Positions 11,238-23,564 of a stretch of DNA of 64,000 bases are shown here, piece after piece; position 1 is the first letter of the stretch; each line of letters begins with the position of its first letter. The notes under the pieces are model-generated. The model searched no databases and was not told where the DNA came from. It saw only the letters and a program-made list of their open reading frames with translations. The translations under genes were made by a program, and so were the position numbers. The DNA comes from Erigeron canadensis (lineage: Eukaryota; Streptophyta; Magnoliopsida; Asterales; Asteraceae): the NCBI RefSeq assembly GCF_010389155.1, contig NC_057766.1:39689516-39753515 (forward strand), read 5' to 3'.

Positions 11238-12586
11238 GACCCGTGTTTATTTTTGCGAGGTTCTATGAATAAAATTTACCTTTAAAAAAATAAAAATAAT
11301 ATTGGATGGGCTAGAAATAGAAATTAATAGCGCAAAAAATTAATAAGTGGGAAGCATGTAAAGTTGTGGGCAACACCACCTCTCAGATTAACAAACGTCC
11401 GTTATCTATCTTGCTGGTTGACCTTGCCGCCGGCTGTCATAACTTCGTGATATGGTTATCATGAGTAAATTATATATCCCTTATTCATTACTAGCATGTC
11501 TGATGTATTTGTTTTGTTTGCTCCAATTTACAAATGTAGAAAACCAAATTTCCGTAAGGGTGGCTCGATCATTCATACTCTCGAGTCTCAATAGATATGT
11601 ATAATTAATGTATATGCCGCTATACCACCTAGGTAGCTCACAATCACATTTACATAATACAAAATTCTAAGGGGACCAAAGCCACACTATATAGTACATG
11701 ACAAATTAATTCATACACTGCCTTGGCCCGGCTCACAAAAATGGGTAACGTACCATGACTTCATAATTACTCCAACATCTTTATCAACATACATATATTA
11801 TAGAGTATGATATTAATGCCTTTGTTTGGGTGCGAGTGTAAATGACTGACCTGTGGGAGAGGGCACCGGCTATTTTGATAATTCTCTTTTTAAGTAGTGA
11901 AATTAAAGAAAGCACAATTGTAATCGATAGAGTGTTATTTTCCTTATGTAATATATGCTTGTTAATTCTTCTTATAATGCTATTACAATTTCTAGTGCGC
12001 ATGTTATTACATTTCTTATGTAATTAAGAATGTGAACATATATAGTACTATACAAATTCAAAAAGCGATTAATTGGTAGCTTGTTTTTTCTTCAAACCAA
12101 GATTCCCTTTGTGCATGTTGGTTATTGGACACATTCACTTTAACCGTCACACAACTCTGTTCTAATTCTAAAAAAAAACCGACATCAACATCTAGCACAA
12201 CTCACCTTTAAACATTCATTATTTTAATATCCGATTTATTTTCTGTATATACTCGAGTGTCAAATATATTTTAATGACATAAATCTGATGTATATTTTGT
12301 TTTTGTAAGTATCAAATGATATATTGTCGGCAAATCAATAGTTTTTACTCGTAACAACATTAGAAAATGGTTAAAGAAAAAAGGTTCTCTGGAACAAGTA
12401 TTTAACCCAAACATACACGCTGTTAACTAAAACATTTCTTTTGATATTTCTTGGCTATTTTTCAAATCATCTACGTAGAAAGGTTTAACTGACATATCTA
12501 CCGGTTTAGAAAACACAAATAACAAGATGAAAATTTAAATAAAACCGATATATCATCTACCAAAAAAATACTAACAACCCATTTTT
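11238..12586. other. intergenic region upstream of IQD gene
   Basis: No gene found. Scattered AT-rich, low-complexity sequence. No element ends recognised. Confidence 0.4.
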
Positions 12587-12649
12587 ATGTCCGTTACCCA
12601 GCATACAACCACCCCTTTTAAATTTAATGAAATCAAAATCCACAATCTG

Positions 12650-13127
12650 TCATTTCTCTCCTTCTCTCTCTCTTTAAAAAAAACAAACATTCACGAGATC
12701 TCTCTCAAAAAAATCTCTCCTTGCACCATTTTATTAATCACTTCAATTCAATTCTTTTGTATATTCAACACAAATAACAAAACATTGTTTGCATTATTAA
12801 TTGACAGTTGCAGGTATTTGATCACTTATTAACACCATATATCTATCATCACATGAATGCATGTTTTCAACTTTATTTATTCCCTCTCTGCCTAGACACA
12901 CCAAATAAAATTTCATGTTGGTATTAATTCTCCATTATTGTTTTTATTTGTTTCTTTCTCAAAACAACTTCACTATATCCTTTTGATTATTTTTATTTTT
13001 TTGATATGTTCTGTTAAGATTAAGACAGCGACATTAATTACAGTGATAAGATTTTTTAGAATTTGTTATTTATGTCATTATGAATTTTAATTTATGGTTA
13101 TGGTGGTGAAGATGATTTGAGTAGCAA
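12650..13127 (+). promoter_or_regulatory. likely 5' leader of the IQ67-domain gene
   Basis: A CT-rich block (12655-12720, runs of CTCTCTC) resembles plant 5'UTR pyrimidine tracts. A GTTGCAG|GTATTTG junction near 12810 could start a 5'UTR intron ending shortly before the ATG at 13128. Exact transcription start and intron are inference. Confidence 0.35.
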
Positions 13128-14850
13128 ATGGGGAAAAAGACAAGTTGGTTATCAGCAGTCAAGAAAGCTTTAAGCCCATCTGAATCTAAGGATAATAAAG
13201 ACAAGGTTTGTGTGTGTGTTTCCATTTTATCTTAGTTTTATCTCATTTTATCTTGGATTAATTTTCATTTTTTTTTCTCTTTTTGATGAAATGCCATTTA
13301 TATGTGACAGAAATCTAACAAAAAAAGTTCAAAGAAATATTGGTTTGGAAAGCAAAGGAGTAGTTTGGATAAAGAGTTATCACAAAAAGAAACTATATTA
13401 GTGAACACTATTGTCCCTATCTCTCCTCCTACAACAGAGGAATCAAAACTCACTAAAGCCGAGAATGAACAGAGCAAACACGCGTATTCGGTTGCCTATG
13501 CAACCGCTGTGGCAGCAGAAGCAGCCGTGGCAGCCGCTCACGCCGCTGCTGAGGTTGTTCGACTCACATCCACTGCCCGTTTCTTAGGCAAATCAACCGA
13601 AGAAATTGCAGCCATCAAGATACAAACTTCCTATCGCGGCCATTTGGTAAATATTATAACTAACTTTAATCAAGAACTTGTTATGTTTATTTCAGCACCG
13701 AAAATGTGTATAACAAGTTTTGGACATATGGGTTTTTATGGATTTAAGGCAAGGAGGGCATTGCGTGCTGTGAGAGGGCTAGGGAGGCTGAAGTCATTGA
13801 TTCAAGGCCAATCTGTCAAACGGCAAGCAACTTCTACATTAAAGTGTATGCAAACGTTGGCTCGTGTACAGTCTCAAGTGCGTTCAAGGCGCATTCGTAT
13901 GTCTGAGGAGAATCGAGCTCTCCAAGTACAACTCCTTATGAAGCACGAGAAAGACTTCAACAATAGATCCTCTGTAAGTTTTAGAAACAATTACTACTAA
14001 AAATCATGTTTTTTCTTGTCTACTTTGTAGCGTTCTGAGAATTAGAAAATTTGGGTTACAGATAGAAAATTCATGGGATGACAGTAAAAAATCAAAAGAA
14101 GAAACTGAAGCAAGCTTACAAAGCAAACAAGAGGCTGCAATACGGCGAGAACGAGCATTGGCATATGCACATACTCATCAGGTCTATTTACATCTTCATT
14201 TCAGCCCGATTACATTTTTTGAGTTTAATCTAATGAATTTAATTAAGCTCTTTAATATCATTTTATATGTGAAGCAGCACATGTGGAAGAACTCTACAAA
14301 GTCTTTGAATCCGACATTCCTGGACCCTAACAATCCGCATTGGGGATGGAGTTGGCTAGAGCGTTGGATGGCCGCCAGGCCATGGGAAGCACAAACCATA
14401 TCCGAAAAAGATTCACCGGCTGGAGACACGGGTAAAAGGGCTAGCCGACCTCCTAGCCGTCAATCACCCTCTACACCCCCAACCAGGGCTCCATCAAATA
14501 ACAGTTCAAGGGTTAGGCCCGAAAGCCAAAAGGGAAGCGTGGATGACGACTCTAGGAGCTACTACAGCCTGCAATCTGACCGCAATAGGAGGCATAGCCG
14601 GGCTAGTTCAGTGCGTGATGACGAGAGCTTTGATTCTTCACCCGCGGTTCCTAGCTACATGGCTTCAACATTGTCCACTAAGGCTAGATCTCGATTGGCT
14701 AGCCCTTGCCATAGTCCAAGCCCATTAGGGTCAGGAAGAAAAGGCGCCTCGGAAAAAGGCACAGTGCCTGGGTCAGCCAAGAAGCGGCTTTCCTTTACGG
14801 GCTCACCGGCCCGAACCACAAAGAGGATCCTTGAACCATCGATGCAATGA
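13128..14850 (+). CDS. IQD: IQ67-domain (IQD) calmodulin-binding protein
   Basis: Five coding exons: 13128-13205, 13311-13646, 13749-13973, 14062-14181 and 14278-14850, giving 443 aa. All junctions are GT-AG and stay in frame. The N-terminus MGKKTSWLSAVKKAL is the usual IQD start. The IQ67 region runs through exons 2-3: an AAIKIQTSYRGHL motif is joined by splicing to ARRALRAVRGLGRL, giving the first IQ motif, with further IQ-like repeats (ATSTLKCMQTLARVQSQVR). The conserved KQEAAIRRERALAYA block is in exon 4, and NPHWGWSWLERWMAARPWE in exon 5. A Ser/Pro/Arg-rich tail ends in a DUF4005-like RLASP...SFTGSPAR segment. IQD proteins bind calmodulin and usually act at microtubules, plasma membrane or nucleus. 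The alternative exon-5 acceptor three bases upstream would add one Gln. Confidence 0.9.
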
Positions 14851-15545
14851 TGTGATGGTTTTAAACTCATAAAGAATTGTTTGTGTTGTTAAATTCTTAT
14901 GTTTGAATGATTGTTTTATTCAATTTTAACCATTTTATTGTTTTTGTTAGTTATGTGTTGTATGTATTTAGAGAAATTTGTTACTTTTTTTTGGTCATGT
15001 ACAAGTTTTTTGATGTATGAGTTTGGGACACATGGATTGTTTGATTTATTTTTGAGAGTTTGTTGTAAGGTACAAATAAATGATGCATAGAAAGACTTGC
15101 GTTGAAAGGTAAAATGATTGGATGACAAAAAGTACACAAAAGTCCAGGGCAGGCATTGAGAATAACTCCAAGTAGTACCTTGCTTTGTCGGGGAACAAAA
15201 CAGAATAATTTACACTTTTACTCCTGTACTTTCTGCTATCTTTTTTACTAATTAACCCGACTATTATGCTGGCCATTAAGAAAATGTTTGTAGTGAAAGA
15301 TTAATACAAAATGAAAATGGCAATATGATATTGATGAGCATTTTTAAAGAGAAATTTTCTCGTAAATAATGGATTTAGAATTAAGAATGAGAAATGTATC
15401 TTTGACCTTTGAAAGTCGTTGGTATTTGCAAAGGTTTATTGATTAGCGTGATTTTACCAACCCGATTACTAAAAGATAAGGAATCATTAGGACACACAAA
15501 TTCACAAACAATATGTACTTGGCGTCACGTGTTTCTTGACATTGG
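14851..15545. other. 3' region of IQD gene and intergenic DNA
   Basis: Starts with the T-rich 3'UTR of the IQD gene; no other gene. The end grades into an inverted-repeat element. Confidence 0.4.
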
Positions 15546-16330
15546 TTGGAAAAAATATTTACTAAAATGGTATAGTTTAAAAAGTATTTACTAAAATGGT
15601 GTTTTTATTAATTTTTGTGGTATTTTGACTAAAAATTATTGATTATATACATAAACCATATTTCTCTTACGTATCAAATAAACTTTATTTCTTTATCATA
15701 TTATTGACGTTGCTACTTCATATTTATTTATCTTAAAATTAAAAATCATCAATTAGTAAAGGTTTGACTACTTGGTGAGTTTCATTGCTTTATCATATAC
15801 TATATTCTTATTCAATCTTTCTTTTCTTTTTGTTTTATGTTATCACGCGCTTCTTTTGCTTTTGTTTTGTCGAAACCAATGATCAGATGATATCTCTGAA
15901 ACTTGATGATTTCCATTTTTTTTTTTTTTGCTTATTGTTGTTAGTGTTTATATGAATGTGGTACCTTACTTATTCAAGATATATCGAATTGACTTTATAA
16001 TATTATGAGAATTCATGAGTTATAGAAAGACTCAATGAAAAGTTAAAGAAATACAGATGAAAAGCTAGAAATAATGAAACATACAAAATTAGTACTTGGT
16101 AATTAATAGATAGATATTAGTTTGATTTAAGCTTTTAAGTTTTGATAGTTTAGCAAAGTTGATAAAACAGATACAATATAATTTTTAGTCAAAATCCTAC
16201 AAAATTAATAAAAACACCATTTTAATAAATATTGTTATTAAAAACACCATTTTGGTAAATACTTTTTAAACTACACCATTTTAATAAATATTTTTAATTA
16301 TATCATTTTGGGTATTAACTCCATTAGTTG
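15546..16330. repeat. imperfect inverted repeat, MITE-like
   Basis: Arms at about 15546-15645 and 16178-16320 are inverted copies carrying the unit TATTTACTAAAATGGTGTTT (one to three copies per arm) next to GGTATTTTGACTAAAAATTAT. The spacer of roughly 530 bp has no gene. A TTTGAAAGTC match lies farther out on both sides. No clean TSD was found. Confidence 0.5.
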
Positions 16331-16549
16331 GTGACTTTCAAAAAATTTCAATATTATCTATCCAGGATAACTACGGTTATTTTAATAGCCAAAACGGGAG
16401 CACTAACGTAACGGTAAATATGTGTATTTAGTTTAGATGAAGATTGTATGTTTAAATATATAACTCCATCTGATAAAATTACAATAATGTCTTACTATCA
16501 TACAAAAAATTCATATATTTTAAAAAGGAGAAGTATAGGTTAGACTTAA

Positions 16550-16635
16550 GAGATATGCTACAATGACTAACATATTACTAACAATTTTTTATTAACTGAC
16601 ATGGAGGGTGATGTGGCCCATCCACATCATTAATC
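16550..16635 (+). repeat. left terminal inverted repeat of MULE-1
   Basis: Starts GAGATATGCTACAATGACTA. It pairs with the complement of 22145-22230. The inner part contains GATGTGGCCCATCCACATCA, matched by CATGTGGTCATCCACGTC on the other end. Confidence 0.88.
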
Positions 16636-16805
16636 ATTAAATATTGCTTAAAAAAACTAACCTAAGTTAATTAACCCTAATACTAAATTTCCCTTTTTTC
16701 CCTCTGCACTCTATAATATTACGCACTAGAATAGGAATTATGGTTTCCCTCTGCTCTTAACTTCTTCTCCTATAATCTCCTCCACAACAATAACCACCTC
16801 CCAAC

Positions 16806-17047
16806 ATGAATCAATATTCTAATGTTTCTTCTCCATTACATAATAAAGATATATTATCAGATTGCTCATCCTTTCTTTCTTCCCCGTTACATGATGACGA
16901 GTTGTTATCGGGTTATGATCAAGGGTTATTAGAGCATTCTGATCCATCACCATTAACAGAGTCATCATCAAAAACTACGAATTTTCAGTATCATGAGGAT
17001 GTACATGAGTAAGTTCGTCTATTATAGGCTGCTTAGTAACATACTGA

Positions 17048-17137
<90 letters not shown>

Positions 17138-20100
17138 GTATGTATGTATATGTAATGCCGCTTTAAGATTACAAATGAAATTGAAATTAGTTCTAAAAAG
17201 CAGCTTGTTTTCATATAATATGAAGTAACGTTCTGACATGTTAATTGGGCAGATTATGTTCATTTGATTTGAATTTAATTGATATAATTGTTGTTCATTT
17301 TAGAGATCATCAATATGGCTTGGAAAAAGAAACCAATTGTGAGATAAATATCGATAAAATCAAACATCATGAAGATGTGTTTTTTCAAGACAAAGGTAGC
17401 AGTAGTAACCATGATGAAGATGCTGAAGAACCAAAAATTGGCATGACTTTCGATACTATCGAAGAGCTTGCTACTTTTTATGCAAATTATGGGAAAAAAA
17501 GAGATTTGGAGTCTGTAAAAGGTCCTCACGAAAGTCTTATACGGATGATCAGAAAGAGTGTGCCACTTTTTCATGTAATCGGGCTGGGAGGTCAATGTCG
17601 AAATCAAAAAATATTTTGAACCCTCGACCCGTTTCAAAAACAAATTGTCCAGCAAAAGTTAATGTAGTCCTTGGCATTGATAAAAAGTGGAATGTGTCTA
17701 AAGTTGAACTCAAACACAATCATCCGTTTAGCCTAAGCAAATGACGCTATTATCGGTGTCATAGAGTTGTGAACCGAAATGTCAAAATACGACTTGAAAT
17801 CTTTCAAAGAGCTGGAGTAAGAATGAATAAAGGTTTCAATACCTTTGTCGTGGAGAGTGGGGGATATGAAAATGTACCATTTACGGAAAAGGATTGTCGC
17901 AACTACATTGACAAAGTGAAACGGTTGAAGTTTGGAGAAGGTGATGCTGAAGCAATTCAAAGTTATTTCACGAAGGTGCAATCATCTGATCGTGATTTTT
18001 TTTACATGTGGGATTTAGATGATGAAAATCGACTAAAGAGTTTGTTTTGGGCTGATGCGAGGTGTAGAGCAGCTTATGAGGAATTTGGTGATGTAATCAC
18101 ATTCGATACTACATATCTTACAAATGAGTATGAGATGCCAATGGCTCCATTTGTAGGAGTAAATCATCATGGACAATCAATATTGCTTGGTTGCGGATTG
18201 ATTTCAAATGAAGATAATGAGACATTCACATGGCTATTCCGGTCATGGCTTGCATGTATGTCTGGACGTCCTCCTCAAGCCATTATCACATATCAAGACC
18301 AAGCTATGAAGAACGCAATACAAAATGTATTTCCTGATGCACGTCATAGGTAATAACTGTTTTCCTTTCTAACTAGCTGGTATAGTTTATCTAATTTTAA
18401 ACTATATGAATTTATATATGAATGGCACTTAAAAGCAACCTGCTTGCCTCTTTACATGAAATATATGAAAGTTTTAGTTGCTAACTCTAAAAAATAATTG
18501 TGTTGTTAAATACATGCTCTTGTTTTTAGGTGGTGTTTATGGCATATCATGAGAAAACTACTTGAAAAGTTAGGCATCCATAAGAAATACAAATTTATTA
18601 AGTACAAGCTTAAAAAGGTTGTGTATGATTCTTTTGTTCCTAGTGAATTTGAAGATGCATGGAATATAATGCTAGAGAGGTATCAACTCCAAGAAAATAA
18701 GCGGTTGATAAACTTGTATTTAGAAAGACATAGATGGGTTCCTTGTTACGTGAAAGATACCTTCTGGGCAGGGATGTCTACTACATAACGTAGCGAGAGT
18801 ATTAATGCATTTTTTGACAAATATGTAAACAAAAAAACTACCTTGAAGCAATTTGTCGAACAGTACGAAAATGCATTAAGGGATAGGGCCGAGAAAGAAA
18901 ACAAAGAAGATTTTAATTCTTACAATACACACTATCCACCAATTACCCGCTATGCCATGGAAGAACAAATGAGGGAAATTTTCACCCATGCTAAGTTTAA
19001 AGAATTTACAGAAGAATTAACAGGAAAAATGTATTGTGGGATAGGTTCTTTAAAAACGCAAGATGGGATTTCAGAATATGAAGTAATTGAGGATGTAATG
19101 GTCAATGGAAATTTAATAAAGAAACCATTTGTTGTTTCTTTCAAAAAGGGTGATTCAGGGGAAGAATCTGATGTGAGATGTATTTGTCGCTTGTTTGAGT
19201 ACCGTGGAATGTTGTGTAGGCATGCACTTACCGTACTTATCAATGAGAATATAAATTTAGTGCCAGATAAATACATATTGCGAAGATGGAGAAAAGATGT
19301 CAAGCGGAGACATACTAAGGTTAAAGTAACTTATAATGATTGGGTTGACTCAGATGAGGGGCGTCGTTATAGTAGAATGTGTAGTGCTTTCTCAATGGTG
19401 GCAGACTTGGCATCTAAATTAGAAGAAAAATGCAATCTTGTACTTAACCGAGTGAGTGAAATAATGAGTGAAGTTTCAAGTAAAAAAACTGTTCATGATA
19501 ACTTCATATGTACCCCGGGGCAGAGTACTTCTCCAAAGAATAGCACAAAGATTCTCGATCCGTTGGTAGTGCGAAGAAAAGGCCGTCCTATGACTAAGAG
19601 ACTCAAGTCCCACGTTGAACAAATTATTACAAAAAAGCCGAAAAAGAAGAAGGTATGTTAGTAAATTTTATACATTTCACTTTTTATAACAGTAACTGTA
19701 TGGTTATGCTTGATTGTGATTTCAGAAATTGACTGAAGTTGGAGATGAAGAAGTTGGTTGTGAAGTTGATAATGATTTACCAAAGAAAAAACGTACAATG
19801 AAGGAAAAAGCGGTAATCATGTTAGATTAATATTCAGTTAAAAGTTGTCTGATTACTATGTTTGATAATCAATCATTAGTTGTTTCAAGTATTTAAGGTG
19901 TATTGTTATTCTTTGTAGAAAAATCAAAATGAGAACGTTTACCCTAGTACGGGTGATGCAAGTCAGAGCGTTTATGCTAATTCCCAGCCTCACTATAGTG
20001 GATTTCTTCCAAGCTATCCTATGCAACATCATCAGTTTCATGTGCAATCTAGAGACATGTTCCACCAAGTTTCTCCACAACAATATGTAGGATTTCAAGT

Positions 20101-20179
20101 GCAGAAATCATCACAAGGGGGCGTTCCTGATGCATCATTGAATCCTCCGAATACACAGCCCTCCAAATTCAACAATTAG
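16806..20179 (+). pseudogene. FAR1/MULE transposase, interrupted by frameshift and two stops
   Basis: Exons 16806-17008, 17304-18349, 18530-19652, 19726-19812 and 19919-20179; all GT-AG. Exon lengths sum to 2,720 nt, two more than a multiple of three, matching an apparent 2-bp (AG) duplication near 17497-17503 that shifts the frame. Further lesions are TGA at 17742 and TAA at 18786, the latter where relatives usually have Gln before RSES. Domains: FAR1 zinc finger (C, C, H, H around 17559-17726), MULE transposase with catalytic D (18105), D (18297) and E (18795), and a SWIM finger (CIC...CRH around 19170-19230). A basic, NLS-like tail and a His/Gln-rich end follow. Ignoring the lesions, about 905 residues. 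Position inside MULE-1 makes it the element's own transposase rather than a host FHY3/FAR1 gene. Confidence 0.88.
17047..17132. repeat. (ATT)n microsatellite in transposase intron 1
   Basis: About 28 uninterrupted ATT units inside the first intron of the MULE-1 transposase. Confidence 0.95.
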
Positions 20180-22144
20180 CTTTTTATAGCCAATTTGTCT
20201 ATTTGTGTTGTCCAGTACATTTTCATCTGCGTTTTTCATTATTTGGTGCATTTGTGTGGATTGTTTTAGAAATGGAGTATTATCTCAGTAAAAGATAGGG
20301 ACATATTTTGCGAGGCATTTGTTTTGTTGGAACTTTACCCCAGTTATGTTTCATAATGGAATAATGTTGTATTGATATTTTATACTGCCATGCTTTCCTT
20401 TTTATTTAAAGCTCTTCTTTTTAATTTATTTGGTTGCACTTCCTTCCCAGAAAGCTTTCAAAAAATACACATGGTTTCTAATGTACGTTTGAGCCAACTT
20501 AAAATGCTATCCATTACAGGCAGATGATCCTGCTGTTGGCAACAATTGCGAACCATTTGTTGTAAAATAAGAAAACTTATATAGATCTAATGAGACTAAA
20601 ATGTTCTCACAATATCGTGTACTCATGTACATGAATCTTTAGTAGACTAAGAACTAATTTTACTGTATACAAGCATTTATCTAGTGAATACAAATGACTA
20701 TCTGATGATTGTCTTGAAAAACTTTCTGCTCTGCACTCGTATACATCACCATATGGCAGCAACACAACCCTTTCCAACATCTCCATATCAACATATGACA
20801 ACAATATTTCTGGCAATCACAACATTGGTGGCTCTCATCACAACTTTATGCTTTGCACTCGTATTCATACTAAAGGACATGCCGCCAGGACATAAGGAGT
20901 TCTCGTTTAACACCTCAAACATGTGACCGCTCCATGTGTGAGACATAAGCTTAAAAACACCTTCAAGAAACCTAAAAGACGATAGTCAATTGGTCAATGA
21001 AGCTATAAGTTTACGGATAATCATAAAACTGATTTCAATCCTTATGACATATCTATCTTGCTATATTACAGGCCAAAGAGATGCTTTACGTAATTAATTA
21101 GTACTCAATCACCTATGTTGAACCAAAAGTTCTATATTCAAACGGTTCAAAGAAAGTAAATACTGACCCGACCATTACACGAAGGTTAATCTTAGCATCC
21201 AGTTTCAGACTTTCAGCCCGTCTCTTTATCAAGTCGTTCATGACCTATCAGATAAATTGATGCACAATTCATGAAAAGGAACAACATTAGTAGTATAATG
21301 CAAGCAAGACACAATATTTTATAAATAAACAAAGGAACTACCTTTCCAAATTCACACTTTAACAGCCTTAATAAGTTAGATGCACGGAATTTTCCATATT
21401 CTTACTGGTCTCCGATATTCTATTCATCGTAAATTCTATAATAGCAAGATTGACAAACCGATATTCTATTCATCGTAAATTCTATAATAGCAAGATTGAC
21501 AAACATATATTTTATAAGTTACTTTGGAATATAGTTAGATGCACTCAAATTTATATGAAAAAAAAAAAAACAAGTTCCAGCTACTACTCATTGGCTTCAA
21601 ACATCTGTCAAAAAAGATGGGCAAATTAGCACAAATCCAAACGCACTTGCTATAATTCCTATAATTAAAGATCCCATCTATGCACTTATAAAATGACACA
21701 GTAATTTTGACAAAGAATGGGCAAAAAATGCTTATAAATTGAATACTAAATAAACTTACCTTGATCTTTATTGATTATTACGGCCCCTTCTAAAATTTTG
21801 ATTTAGGCATTACTATAGTTTGAGATGTCCCCAGAAAATGAAACCTCTTGGGATTAGGAAAATGATTTGCAACAACAATGAAGAAAATCGATCATCGAAA
21901 GAAACCTATAAAACCCCGTTGCTCACATGAATAACCTCAATGAAAAAAGACATTAGAAAGACATTAAAATTATTAAGAAAAACCTGGAAAAATAATATCC
22001 AAAAACCCATAAAAATCGAACATCTCTGATTCTTAATTTGTGTATCGTGGGTCTGATTTTCTTTAGAAGAGATGGAGATTTAATTTTTTGGAAAGAGAAA
22101 CTAGGAAGGTTAGATTATAAAACAGTTTTACCATGGTTGAGTAA
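20180..22144. other. non-coding 3' part of MULE-1
   Basis: No supported gene. A short segment at about 20690-20930 is Ser/His/Asn-rich in translation but too short and unlike anything known to call. Ends at the right terminal repeat. Confidence 0.5.
21412..21503. repeat. perfect 46-bp tandem duplication
   Basis: Two identical copies of a 46-bp unit beginning CCGATATTCTATTCATCGTA (21412-21457 and 21458-21503). Lack of divergence indicates a recent event. Confidence 0.95.
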
Positions 22145-22230
22145 GATGAGAGACGTGGATGACCACATGACAATCCAAGTAAGTTCGTAAAAAACTTGTT
22201 AGTATAACGTTAGTCAGTGTAGCATATCTC
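22145..22230 (-). repeat. right terminal inverted repeat of MULE-1
   Basis: Complement begins GAGATATGCTACACTGACTA and matches the left terminal repeat; followed directly by the TSD. Confidence 0.88.
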
Positions 22231-22358
22231 TAGACTTAAATAATTCATATGTCAAAGTTTGACTTTTAACAATAAAATTGTTGTGGTCAGCACTCAGGCA
22301 ACAAAATTCCATTGACTATCATAATTCATAAAGTATATGAGCGTATATAACAACTGGT

Positions 22359-22363
22359 AAAAA
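22359..22363 (-). terminator. Pol III terminator of tRNA-Ser
   Basis: Five consecutive T on the transcribed (minus) strand, five bases after the tRNA 3' end. Confidence 0.75.
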
Positions 22364-22368
22364 TTTAT

Positions 22369-22450
22369 CGTCGACAGCAGGGATCGAACCTGCGCGGGCG
22401 AAGCCCAATAGATTTCAAGTCTATCTCCTTAACCACTCGGACATATCGAC
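22369..22450 (-). tRNA. tRNA-Ser (anticodon TGA)
   Basis: 82-nt class II tRNA read on the minus strand. The acceptor stem GTCGATA pairs with TGTCGAC (one G-U), with discriminator G, as expected for serine. The A-box region TGTCCGAGTGGTTAAGG, anticodon arm ATAGACTTGAAATCTAT (loop with TGA), a long variable arm (TGGGCTTCGCCCGC region) and the B box GGTTCGATCC are all present. CCA is not encoded, normal for a nuclear gene. A T5 run follows as terminator. It lies 130 bp outside MULE-1. I see no base that would inactivate it. Confidence 0.95.
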
Positions 22451-23559
22451 ATATGTGTTTATCTTCTGCCAATTTTGTTTTAACTAATGCATTTCAGAAA
22501 TGAAGAAAAAAGGATAACAATAAAAACTTATATAAGCAAAACATGGCACAATTGACATACGAGGCAGTTGCATAATTAAGCACGAGTACATATTAATCTC
22601 TTTGCATCTTATTACAGAATTATACCTTAACTTGATTTATTAAGGAAAGTTAATGTGAATAACTTGACCTTATGTGACAATCAAAAGTACCGACAAATGA
22701 TCAAATATACGTTTTTGGAACTGTAACAAATTAGAACCAAAATGAATTGAGTTGTTTCTTGTCTTCCCATTTAATTTTAACAACAAAAAAGAGGGAAAAC
22801 AAAATTACTTTTACTTAGCCTTTTTTTGTCAGAATTTACTGAACAAGCAAACACCGATGAATATCAAGCAAATAAATTTTCTGTTGATAAAATAAGCTCT
22901 CTTTTTTTTCATGTTTAATGACATACGAATATAAACAGGCATACAATACAATATTAGAATATATGAAAAATACACAAACAAACCTTAAGAAAACAACTTA
23001 TCAATGTAAATGAATGATAGATAAGGTTTGTTCATGCTCGCCTACAAAAATATAAATAAAATGTATGTCAAATGTACAAATTTATGAACAGCTCATTAAA
23101 ACATTTGATTCATTTAAAACTGCACAGAATGGTACCCTGTAATATGACGGTGGTCGTGACATCGTGATGGTGGGGGGCGACTGTTGGTAGTGGAAGCGAC
23201 GTTGAGTTGTATTAATAATTGATGTAAAATAATTAACGTAAAGAGTTAATTGAGATACTTTTAAAAATAAATAATTAATAAGGTAATTTAATCATTAACT
23301 ATTATGGGGGCAATGTAGGTGAAAATATGTTAAGGGGTGCTAAATGAAAATATTATACAACTTTTCAACACTTTTAAAAATGGTTGTTTATTCCCTTCTT
23401 TTATATTAGATAATATAGATACAGATATATCTAGGATCATAACTATCAGATATAAAACGGGAAATTGTGATTAATTATAATGTGTGTGCAAAAAATCTAG
23501 GATTATGAGTCACATAACTTATGATGATGAGTCATACTTTTAATTAAATCAATGTTAAA
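22451..23559. other. intergenic region without genes
   Basis: AT-rich, no gene. A GC-richer patch at 23130-23210 (GGTGG-rich) resembles the CCACC-rich patches at 61380-61440 and 63090-63170 in reverse complement, probably parts of a dispersed repeat family. Confidence 0.35.
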
Positions 23560-23564
23560 TGTTC

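Larger units (their letters stand above)
16541..22239 (+). mobile_element. FAR1-type Mutator-like element (MULE-1), full length
   Basis: The element is 16550-22230 (5,681 bp), flanked by a perfect 9-bp TSD TAGACTTAA (16541-16549 and 22231-22239), the hallmark of Mutator-type transposition. Terminal inverted repeats begin GAGATATGCTAC on both ends; the first 35 bases match at about 31 positions and similarity continues to about 85 bases. It encloses a five-exon FAR1-related transposase gene. The last 2 kb (20180-22145) have no coding content. Perfect TSDs with several coding lesions suggest fairly recent transposition followed by decay, or mobilisation by another copy after inactivation. Confidence 0.92.

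Noticed and set aside
16975..17263. Poly-Ile and poly-Asn frames on the minus strand
   Set aside because: Translation of the (ATT)n microsatellite, not a gene.
16806..20179. Host FHY3/FAR1 transcription-factor gene
   Set aside because: Domains fit, but the gene sits inside a unit with inverted ends and a perfect 9-bp TSD and carries three lesions; transposase is the better call.
20607..20926. Short overlapping frames with a hydrophobic stretch
   Set aside because: Located in the non-coding 3' part of MULE-1, no start context, no homology that I recognise.
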